Of a DNA stretch of 64,000 nt, positions 57,901 through 64,000 are shown piece by piece (within the stretch, counting starts at the first letter, position 1; the number at the start of each line of letters is the position of its first letter). The DNA lies in contig NZ_BDAZ01000008.1 of NCBI RefSeq assembly GCF_001612725.1, positions 62,001-126,000 of the forward strand, in the 5' to 3' direction. This DNA comes from Nocardia anaemiae NBRC 100462 (GTDB lineage Bacteria; Actinomycetota; Actinomycetes; Mycobacteriales; Mycobacteriaceae). Position numbers and translations under genes: made by a program. The notes beneath the pieces are model-generated. The model saw only the letters and a program-made list of their open reading frames with translations. It was not told the DNA's origin and made no database searches.

Positions 57901-58424
57901 GGGATGCCGAGCGACGCGTCACCGATCGCACCGAGTTCAGCGAGCAGGTGGCCCGTGGTCTCCACAAATTCACCGCGTACAAGGACGAATACGAGGTGGC
58001 CCGCCGCTTGACCGACCCGGCCTTCCTCGACAAGGTCAGCGAGCAACTTCCCGACGGCGCGAACCTCACCTACCGCCTGCACCCGCCGATCCTGCGCGCC
58101 ATGGGTCGCAAGAAGAAGATCGGCCTCGGTCCACGCGGTCACTTCGCGCTGCGGGTCCTCGCCAAGGGAAAGCGCCTGCGCGGCACCAAGTTCGACCCCT
58201 TCGGCTACGCCCACGTCCGCCGTGTCGAACGTTCCCTGCTCGCCCACTACACGGAAATGGTGACCACCTTGGCCGCTGAACTCGACCCAGCAGCCTACGA
58301 CCGCGCCGCCGAAGCCGCCGCACTCCCCGACATGGTCCGCGGCTACGAGGACATCAAACTGGCCAACGTCGAGCTCTACCGAAATGCCCTCCGCGACCTC
58401 GGCATCGAACCCCCTCAGCTCTGA
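54957..58424 (+). CDS. Indolepyruvate:ferredoxin oxidoreductase, fused alpha-beta
   Basis: Large 2-oxoacid:ferredoxin oxidoreductase of 1,155 residues combining IorA and IorB functions. The N-terminal pyrimidine-binding domain has GYQGSPLGGVDKML. The thiamine-diphosphate domain (about 440-600) has GGGIGCHTMV and MGGEGAQWIGQAPF. A Cys cluster starting at Cys637 (CEGCGDCGVKSNC, then further Cys to DGDC) binds an iron-sulphur cluster. The gamma-type domain starts near residue 720 with FLAGIGGTGIVTVNQV. It decarboxylates aryl- or branched 2-oxoacids to acyl-CoA, reducing ferredoxin. The ATG giving MTELADRELIP is chosen from family similarity; upstream open frame is not conserved. Confidence 0.9.
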   Translation: MTELADRELIPARYDLADRYRVGAGTVVLTGVQAIARQLVEQHVRDLRAGRRVGTFVSGYQGSPLGGVDKMLSGMPNVLAEHDISFIPGLNEELAATSVWGSQADLPAGEATHDGVVGVWYGKGPGLDRATDALRHANMYGANARGGVLLLVGDDPASKSSTVPAVSERSLAALGIPVLFPRNAREIITMGLHGVALSRASGCLVALKIVADVADGAWTVDGTAGDIAITVPEINWEGRPFVYRQRPMAAPTDSVLAEADLYGPRWKMVQAYSTVNELDVIEVNPPHARVGIAATGTTFDAVRQALIDLGVDDDALHRAGVRLLRIGMPYPIAPERVRQFADGLERIVVVEDKTAFIETQIREILYGSADAPQIIGKRDAENRPLFAQDGELTSGRIVAPLRRALQGRLEMKRPLPQPLSLAVLPAKRAAYFCSGCPHNRSTAVPEGSIAGGGIGCHTMVTMSGREDSKVTGLTQMGGEGAQWIGQAPFTSVRHLFQNIGDGTYFHSGQLAVQACIAAGVNITYKLLYNDVVAMTGAQDAEGALAVPKLTHKLTTEGVRQIIICADEPKKYRKRDLAAGTLLWHRDRLDEAQRTLREIPGVTVLIYDQHCAADARRQRKRGTLPVRRTRVVINEAVCEGCGDCGVKSNCLSVQPVDTEFGRKTRIDQTSCNTDYSCMDGDCPSFVTVELPAKAEKRKATRHPEPPVLPDLPTGAPATTQSVFLAGIGGTGIVTVNQVLATAALRAGYEVASLDQIGLSQKAGPVVSHLRFASGELEPANRLTPGSADCIVAFDLLAATDNKHLAYGSEQTTLSVASTSKTPTGDMVYDKSVAYPEERELLSRLEQVSRSVRSFDALAAAEVLFGNTAAANFLLVGAAYQIGGLRIPASAIEEAIEINGVAVHANIAAFRWGRMAIARPDEFAAATARKTPKRAEIAIPAELFDGVTVAGETRRLLELRAVELIGFQGVRIARDYVQTVQRIWDAERRVTDRTEFSEQVARGLHKFTAYKDEYEVARRLTDPAFLDKVSEQLPDGANLTYRLHPPILRAMGRKKKIGLGPRGHFALRVLAKGKRLRGTKFDPFGYAHVRRVERSLLAHYTEMVTTLAAELDPAAYDRAAEAAALPDMVRGYEDIKLANVELYRNALRDLGIEPPQL

Positions 58425-58441
58425 TCGCAGTAGTTTGGCGA

Positions 58442-59281
58442 CTATTCGGTAATCGAACGGACCTGCTGTTCGTATTCGGCGCGGGTTACGGAGTCGGCAG
58501 GATGGAGGGCGCGATTGCCGTCGAGAAGTCTGCGAACCAGTCGGACTACACGTTCGGGGGCAGCGGCCAGGGCTATGTCGATGGGGCCGAGGTAGTTCGG
58601 CACGGCTACCTCGGCCTTGCGGGTTTCGCAGGTTTGCAGGATGGCGGCGGCGACCTCTTCGGGTTCCACGGTGGGCATGCCCTTGCCGAGGGCCAGACCG
58701 GAGGAGAGGCGGGTGCGTACAGCCGAGGGCATGACGCAGCTGACGCTGACACCGTGCGGTGCGAACTCCAGACGCGTTGCGGCGGACAGGCCTACCGCGG
58801 CGAATTTGCTGGCGTTGTAGACGGCCAGGCCCGCGACCGGAATCTTGCCCGCGAGCGAGGCGACATTGACGACATGGCCGCGGCGGCGCTCGATCATGCC
58901 GGGCACCACGGCGCGCATGCCGTGGATGAGACCCCAGACGTTGATATCTATGGTGGCGCGGCCGACCGCGTCGGGCTCGTCGAGAAATGCGCCCGCTGGC
59001 ATGACACCCGCATTGTTGACCAGCACGTCCACCGGGCCGAAGTCGGCGACGACCTTATCCCACTGGTCGCGGGCACGGACGTCGAGCTCACAGGCGCGCG
59101 CACCGATCGCGGCAGCGGCGGATTCGGCTGCGACTTTATCGACATCGGCAATGGCGATATCAGCGCCCTCGGCCGCGAAAAGTTCCGCGGTCGACTGTCC
59201 GATGCCGCGGCCCGCACCGGTGATCAGCACCCGCGCGCCCTTCAGGTCGATGTCCGGATAACCGTGACCGAGAATATTCAT
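58442..59281 (-). CDS. Short-chain dehydrogenase/reductase
   Basis: Classical SDR of 279 residues. The cofactor motif is TGAGRGIG, NNAG occurs at the expected place, Ser lies in NVASLAGK and the catalytic pair is YNASK. An acidic residue after beta 2 (ADVD) suggests NAD preference. A C-terminal extension of about 40 residues is helical. The substrate is unknown. The ATG overlaps the stop of the upstream patatin-like gene by four bases (ATGA), so they form an operon, perhaps acting on lipid-derived alcohols. It converges on the large oxidoreductase with a 17-bp gap. Confidence 0.88.
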   Translation of the reverse strand: MNILGHGYPDIDLKGARVLITGAGRGIGQSTAELFAAEGADIAIADVDKVAAESAAAAIGARACELDVRARDQWDKVVADFGPVDVLVNNAGVMPAGAFLDEPDAVGRATIDINVWGLIHGMRAVVPGMIERRRGHVVNVASLAGKIPVAGLAVYNASKFAAVGLSAATRLEFAPHGVSVSCVMPSAVRTRLSSGLALGKGMPTVEPEEVAAAILQTCETRKAEVAVPNYLGPIDIALAAAPERVVRLVRRLLDGNRALHPADSVTRAEYEQQVRSITE

Positions 59282-60225
59282 GCGAAAGCTCCTTGTTCCA
59301 GCGCTCGGCGGGTGCTGCGCACACTGTGTTCGAAGGTCTCGAGACGACGGCGGCCGTCCATGAAGTTCGGGCCCATTACCGCGAGATCGGCCGCACTCGC
59401 CCCGATCACGAGGACGCGGGTGCCTACCGCACGTAACACCGCGACCTCGGCCGCGAGTTGGGCGCTCATTCGATTGCGCAACTGCCGCTCCAAGAAATGA
59501 CCGGGGCCGGTCGCGGGGACTTCTTCGACGGAGGCCATCGGCGCGAGCACCAGCACCTCGTCGAGTTGTTGTGCGGCAAGCAGATCCACCGATGCGGTCG
59601 AGCCAGCACCACCATCGATGAAGCGGCGTCCGGCGATCGTTACCGGTGGAAACCAGCCGGGCACCGCCCACGACGCGCGCAGCGCCTCCCCCAAGTTCGC
59701 CGACGGCGCGTCCGGCGAGCCGAACGGAACCCGTTCTCCCGTCGCATAATCCATGCCGACCAACCAGGTCTTGGGGTGAGATACCCAGGACTCGCCGGGG
59801 TTCAGGCGATCGGCCAGGTGCTGCAGCCAACTCGCATCACCACCACCGATCGGCAGCAGACCGCTGCCCGCGGTGAGCAACCGCTGTCCGGTCGCGGGCG
59901 CACGCAGACTCAATGCCAACTCACCCAGCCGCGGCCGGGGCAGCGGCGGGAACCGTCCGGGCTCGGAACGCATATGCGCCGACAGAATCGGGTTCGTCGA
60001 GGTACCACGTTGCATGGCGACGAGTTCGTCCACGCCGATACCGCTGCCGAGCAGCGTGACCGTCTCGGCACCCGCCGACGTGCCGAGCAGCACATCCGCC
60101 GCGCGCGGATCCCACTCCAGCACCTCGCGGGTGGCGGCCAGCGCGGCCACGATCCAGGCGAACCCGAGCGTGCCGCCGCACCCGATGGCCAGGCCGCGCC
60201 GTTGCGACCGGTTTTTGTTACCCAT
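59278..60225 (-). CDS. Patatin-like phospholipase
   Basis: Lipid hydrolase of about 315 residues. The N-terminal glycine loop is AIGCGGTLGFAW, the nucleophile Ser is in LLGTSAGAE and the catalytic Asp in FIDGGAGS. It has no signal peptide. It is distinct from the patatin-like gene at 43.2 kb in both oxyanion loop and length of the middle region. The ATG giving MGNKNRSQRRG is preferred; seven more residues are possible upstream. It is coupled to the downstream SDR. Confidence 0.85.
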   Translation of the reverse strand: MGNKNRSQRRGLAIGCGGTLGFAWIVAALAATREVLEWDPRAADVLLGTSAGAETVTLLGSGIGVDELVAMQRGTSTNPILSAHMRSEPGRFPPLPRPRLGELALSLRAPATGQRLLTAGSGLLPIGGGDASWLQHLADRLNPGESWVSHPKTWLVGMDYATGERVPFGSPDAPSANLGEALRASWAVPGWFPPVTIAGRRFIDGGAGSTASVDLLAAQQLDEVLVLAPMASVEEVPATGPGHFLERQLRNRMSAQLAAEVAVLRAVGTRVLVIGASAADLAVMGPNFMDGRRRLETFEHSVRSTRRALEQGAFA

Positions 60226-60279
60226 GGTTCCACACACTAGTCGCACCTGGCCGACACGATCAGAGGATGAGTCCGGATC

Positions 60280-60825
60280 TCACGCCGTGAAGTGCAGCGT
60301 CCATTCGCCGCGGTAGTGCAGCCGGGTGACGCTGCCCGGCGGTATATCGATCCGCCAGAACGATTTCGGCGGGGCGTCCAGGGTCACCAGCAGCGCCGCG
60401 CGGATCACCGCCGGATGGGTGACCGCGATGGTGGACTTGCCCTCGGAAGCGATCTCGGCCATCCAGTACCTGGTCCGCTCGATCACATCGGTTACGGATT
60501 CGCCACCGTGACCACGGAACTGCGGGTCGGTCAACCAGGCGTATAGCTCATCCTGCGGCACCGACATCAGTTCGCCGCCGCGCCAGGCTCCGGCATCCAG
60601 ATCACGCAACCGGTCGTCCTCCTCGCCCGGAAGTCCCATCAGCGCAGCAGTTTCCACGGTGCGGCGTTCGGGTCCGGTGAATACCCGCGCCGCGGTCAGG
60701 CGGCCGCACGCCGCGATTGCTCGGCGACCCGCCTCGGTCAGCGATTCGTCTACTGGAAAACGTGCCTTTCGCATCGCCTCGGTCATGCCATGGCTGACCA
60801 GGTCGAGTCTGAGCACCTTTTGCAC
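60280..60825 (-). CDS. Histidine phosphatase-family protein, variant motif
   Basis: Phosphoglycerate mutase-like protein of about 181 residues. The N-terminal catalytic motif reads LVSHGMTEAMR, where the usual Arg before the catalytic His is Ser. The other expected elements are present: TGPERRTVETA, LDAGAWRG and VTHPAVIRAALL with the second His. Loss of the Arg may mark a divergent subfamily. It probably removes phosphate from a small metabolite. GTG 60825 is chosen because homology begins immediately; the longer frame runs antisense to lhr. Confidence 0.78.
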   Translation of the reverse strand: MQKVLRLDLVSHGMTEAMRKARFPVDESLTEAGRRAIAACGRLTAARVFTGPERRTVETAALMGLPGEEDDRLRDLDAGAWRGGELMSVPQDELYAWLTDPQFRGHGGESVTDVIERTRYWMAEIASEGKSTIAVTHPAVIRAALLVTLDAPPKSFWRIDIPPGSVTRLHYRGEWTLHFTA

Positions 60826-60962
60826 GGTTGGAAGCGTACGGCGCGACGCTGGCGGCCGTACTTCGATTGCCACCCCTTCGCTCGGGCCTCGCGCCATTTG
60901 CCGGACTCGGGGTAATCCGGGCGCCGCTGCTGGTTGTCGGTGCCGGGGTGCACACTGATGCC

Positions 60963-63900
60963 ATGGCTCAGTTCTCCACCGCGACCCAAGAGTGGTTCGA
61001 CGGCGCATTTCCTGCGCCGACGTCCGCTCAGCTGGGCGCATGGAAGGCCATTGCCGCAGGTGAGCACACCTTGGTCGTCGCGCCGACCGGTTCGGGTAAG
61101 ACGCTGTCGGCCTTCCTGTGGGCCATCGACCAACTCGCGACCCGACCGAAACCAGCGGGCAAGGTCGGCACCTCGGTGCTCTACGTGTCACCGCTGAAGG
61201 CATTGGCGGTGGATGTCGAACGGAATCTGCGCGCGCCGCTGGTCGGGGTCACCCAGACCGCCAAGCGGCTCGGCCTCGACCCGCCGACGATCACCGTCGG
61301 AGTTCGTTCCGGCGATACCAGCGCGGCGGACCGGCGATCGATGCAGCGGACGCCGCCCGACATTCTGATCACCACGCCCGAATCGCTGTTCCTCATGCTC
61401 ACCTCGGCGGCCAGGGAAACGCTGAGCGATGTCGGCACGGTGATCGTGGACGAGGTGCACGCCATCGCTGGCGGTAAGCGCGGTGCGCATCTGGCACTAT
61501 CGCTGGCCCGGTTGGATCTGCTGACCGAGCGGCCCGCGCAGCGGATCGGGCTCTCCGCGACGGTGCGGCCGCCCGAGGAAGTCGGGCGGTTCCTGGTCGG
61601 AAATGCGCCGATCACGATCGTCTCGCCGCCCGCTCCCAAGACCTTCGACCTGTCGGTGCGGGTGCCGATCGCGGACATGACCGAGCCGGGCGATTCCGAT
61701 CAGCCCGGCTCGATCTGGCCGCATGTGGACGAGGCGATCGTGGATCTGGTACTGGATCACCGATCTTCGATCGTCTTCGCGAACTCGCGCAGATTGGCCG
61801 AGCGGCTGACCGCGCGGCTCAACGAGGCCTATGCCGCCCGGCTCGGCGAGGCGGTCGAAACCGAGCACAAACCGCCCGCCCAACTCGGGGCGTCCACCGC
61901 CGTGGTCCACGGCGCCGATCCGCTGCTGGCCCGGGCACACCACGGATCGGTGAGCAAGGAGCAGCGGGCGCTGATCGAGGACGATCTCAAGAGCGGACGG
62001 CTGCGCTGCGTGGTGGCCACCAGCAGTCTGGAACTCGGAATCGATATGGGCGCGGTCGATTTGGTGGTGCAGGTGGAGGCGCCGCCCTCGGTGGCCAGTG
62101 GGTTGCAGCGGGTCGGGCGGGCCGGGCACCAGGTCGGTGAGATCTCGCGCGGGGTACTGTTTCCGAAGCATCGCACCGATGTCATCCACTGCGCGGTCGC
62201 CTCACAGCGGATGACGGCTGGTCAGATCGAGGCGCTGCAAGTTCCCGCGCACCCCTTGGACATCCTGGCCCAGCAGACCGTCGCGGCCTGCGCGCTCGAA
62301 CCCATCGATGTCGACGCGTGGTTCGAAACCGTACGCGGCACCGGGAATTACGCCTCGCTGCCCAGGTCGGCGTATGAATCGGTGCTCGATCTGCTCGCCG
62401 GTCGCTATCCGTCGGACGAGTTCGCCGAATTGCGGCCCCGGCTCGTGTGGGACCGCGACGCCGGCACGCTCACCGGTCGGCCCGGCGCACAGCGACTTGC
62501 GGTGACCTCGGGTGGCGCGATCCCGGACCGCGGCCTGTTCGCCGTCTACATGGTCGGCGAAAAGGCATCTCGAGTGGGCGAACTCGATGAGGAGATGGTC
62601 TACGAGTCGCGGGTCGGCGATGTATTCGCCCTCGGCGCGACCAGCTGGCGCATCGAGGAGATCACCTTCGACCGGGTGCTGGTCACGCCCGCGTTCGGGC
62701 AACCGGGGCGATTACCGTTCTGGCACGGTGACGGACTCGGTCGCCCCGCCGAACTCGGTGCGGCGCTGGGCGAATTCATTCGCAAGGCCGGTGCGCACGC
62801 GCCGCCGTCCGTGCGCAATGACGACGGAAAGCAAAGCCCCCCAACGGATCCGACGGTAGACGCACTTGTCCGCGGCGCGGGCCTTGACGACAATGCCACC
62901 GCCAATCTGGTGACGCTGCTCGATGAACAGCGCACTGCCACCGGGCAACTACCCACCGATAAGACCCTGGTCGTCGAGCGCTTCCGCGACGAACTCGGCG
63001 ATTGGCGGCTGGTATTGCATTCCCCGTACGGCCTGCCGGTGCATGCGCCATGGGCACTGGCGATCGGTGCCCGGCTGCGGGAGCGGTTCGGTGTGGATGT
63101 CGCGCCGAATGCCTCCGATGACGGGATCGTGGTGCGACTGCCCGATACCACCGACGATCCGCCCGGTGCCGAGCTTTTCGTCTTCGAGCCCGATGAGATC
63201 GACGACATCGTCACCGAGCAGGTCGGCGGATCGGCACTGTTCGCATCGCGCTTCCGGGAGTGCGCGGCACGGGCGCTGCTGCTGCCCCGACGCGATCCGG
63301 GCAAGCGTGCGCCGCTGTGGCAGCAGCGACAGCGGTCGGCGCAATTGCTCGATGTGGCGCGGAAGTTTCCGGACTTTCCGATCCTGTTGGAGACGGTGCG
63401 CGAATGTCTGCGTGACGTTTACGATCTACCGTCGCTGCGGGAACTGCTCGGACGCGTGGCGCGTCGCCAGGTGCGACTGGTAGAGGTCGAGACCGCGACA
63501 CCGTCGCCGTTCGCCAATTCGCTGCTGTTCGATTACATCGGGCAGTTCATGTACGACGGAGACAGCCCGCTGGCCGAACGTCGGGCCGCCGCATTGTCGC
63601 TCGATTCGAGTCTGCTCGCCGAACTGCTCGGACGGGTGGAACTGCGGGAGCTGTTGGACGCCACCGTCATCGAGCAGACCGAACAGGAGTTGCAGCGGCT
63701 CACACCCGAACGGTTGGCGCGGGATGCGGAGGGGTTGGCCGATCTATTGCGGCTGCTCGGACCGCTGACTGCCGAGGAAGCCGCGCAGCGGTGCGTCGGC
63801 GTGCAACTCGACGATGCGGAGCCCGCCGGTAATCCGGCGGAATGGTTCGCCAGCTTGGTCAAATCGAAGCGCGCACTGGAGGTCAACTTCGCCGGACGGA

Positions 63901-64000
63901 CCTGGTGGGTCGCGGTGGAAGACGCCGCGCGCCTGCGCGATGCACTCGGCGTACCGCTGCCGATCGGCACCCCCGCCGCATTCATCGAACCGGTCGCAGA
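60963..64000 (+). CDS. lhr: Lhr-family ATP-dependent DNA helicase, 5' part
   Basis: Partial gene, open to the window end, with at least 1,012 codons; mycobacterial Lhr is about 1,500 residues. Helicase motifs in order: QLGAWKAIAAGEHTLVVAPTGSGKT (Walker A, Lys46), VDEVHA (DEVH box at 163-166), SATV (motif III), then in the second RecA domain TSSLELGIDMGAVD and QRVGRAGHQVG (motifs V and VI). The Lhr core that follows includes the winged helix and linker. It is a 3'-to-5' translocase in DNA repair. Its position after the lat-pcd block matches M. tuberculosis Rv3296. Confidence 0.95.
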   Translation, partial: MAQFSTATQEWFDGAFPAPTSAQLGAWKAIAAGEHTLVVAPTGSGKTLSAFLWAIDQLATRPKPAGKVGTSVLYVSPLKALAVDVERNLRAPLVGVTQTAKRLGLDPPTITVGVRSGDTSAADRRSMQRTPPDILITTPESLFLMLTSAARETLSDVGTVIVDEVHAIAGGKRGAHLALSLARLDLLTERPAQRIGLSATVRPPEEVGRFLVGNAPITIVSPPAPKTFDLSVRVPIADMTEPGDSDQPGSIWPHVDEAIVDLVLDHRSSIVFANSRRLAERLTARLNEAYAARLGEAVETEHKPPAQLGASTAVVHGADPLLARAHHGSVSKEQRALIEDDLKSGRLRCVVATSSLELGIDMGAVDLVVQVEAPPSVASGLQRVGRAGHQVGEISRGVLFPKHRTDVIHCAVASQRMTAGQIEALQVPAHPLDILAQQTVAACALEPIDVDAWFETVRGTGNYASLPRSAYESVLDLLAGRYPSDEFAELRPRLVWDRDAGTLTGRPGAQRLAVTSGGAIPDRGLFAVYMVGEKASRVGELDEEMVYESRVGDVFALGATSWRIEEITFDRVLVTPAFGQPGRLPFWHGDGLGRPAELGAALGEFIRKAGAHAPPSVRNDDGKQSPPTDPTVDALVRGAGLDDNATANLVTLLDEQRTATGQLPTDKTLVVERFRDELGDWRLVLHSPYGLPVHAPWALAIGARLRERFGVDVAPNASDDGIVVRLPDTTDDPPGAELFVFEPDEIDDIVTEQVGGSALFASRFRECAARALLLPRRDPGKRAPLWQQRQRSAQLLDVARKFPDFPILLETVRECLRDVYDLPSLRELLGRVARRQVRLVEVETATPSPFANSLLFDYIGQFMYDGDSPLAERRAAALSLDSSLLAELLGRVELRELLDATVIEQTEQELQRLTPERLARDAEGLADLLRLLGPLTAEEAAQRCVGVQLDDAEPAGNPAEWFASLVKSKRALEVNFAGRTWWVAVEDAARLRDALGVPLPIGTPAAFIEPVA

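Noticed and set aside
55428..58247. 939-codon open frame antisense to the indolepyruvate oxidoreductase
   Set aside because: The sense strand has iron-sulphur and thiamine motifs throughout. The antisense frame has no recognisable domain and exists because high GC suppresses stop codons.

Overview
The window is high-GC actinobacterial chromosome, most likely Nocardia or a close mycolic-acid-containing relative. The evidence is gene content and order. The block fadE25, purE/purK, a GtrA protein, a PH-domain protein, birA, accD5, accE5, maf, sseA, accA3, then lat, lrpA, pcd and finally lhr follows, with insertions, the order I recall for Mycobacterium tuberculosis Rv3274c to Rv3296. Genes start at ATG or GTG, several with a -10 hexamer placed so close that leaderless transcripts are likely. 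No phage, insertion sequence, rRNA or CRISPR array was seen.

Layout. 0-12.7 kb is mixed metabolism: MFS transporter, NmrA-like oxidoreductase with a divergent AraC-type regulator, thioesterase, inositol-monophosphatase-family enzyme, the split proton-translocating transhydrogenase (pntB-pntAb-pntAa), a HIT / mycothiol-type / peptidase-E run, a GtrA protein, an FAD-linked oxidase and a small acetyltransferase. 12.7-26.7 kb is the accessory centrepiece: one giant nonribosomal peptide synthetase (about 4,412 aa) read as C-A-T-E-C-A-T-C-A-T-C-T-TE, in an operon behind a DUF6875-like gene. Its last module has no adenylation domain and its first adenylation domain carries a nine-copy hexanucleotide repeat. 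Promoter half-sites resemble an IdeR iron box, but with one extra spacer base.

27-43 kb is the conserved acyl-CoA and cell-envelope block: the FadE25-type dehydrogenase with a TetR regulator and two matching palindromes; purine carboxylation (PurE, PurK); a second GtrA protein; a two-component system inserted with a PH-domain protein; a DesA-type acyl-ACP desaturase; biotin ligase BirA behind a previously unlabelled small ORF; and the long-chain acyl-CoA carboxylase parts AccD5, AccE5 and AccA3. BirA is expected to biotinylate AccA3, which with AccD5 and AccE5 makes carboxylated acyl-CoA for mycolic and methyl-branched lipid synthesis. The SseA rhodanese here has lost its catalytic cysteine and in fact contains no cysteine.

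43-64 kb holds a patatin-like hydrolase, two adjacent transmembrane Ser/Thr kinases with different extracellular tails, a DUF1707 protein, a beta-propeller lipoprotein, the lysine-to-aminoadipate set (Lat, LrpA, Pcd), an unusual initiator-like tRNA-Met with its own terminator, a DUF3761 lipoprotein, a fused indolepyruvate:ferredoxin oxidoreductase, an SDR plus second patatin operon, a histidine phosphatase, and the 5' part of lhr, cut by the window end. All assignments come from reading the sequence by eye. Family names rest on motif recognition and no database search was run.
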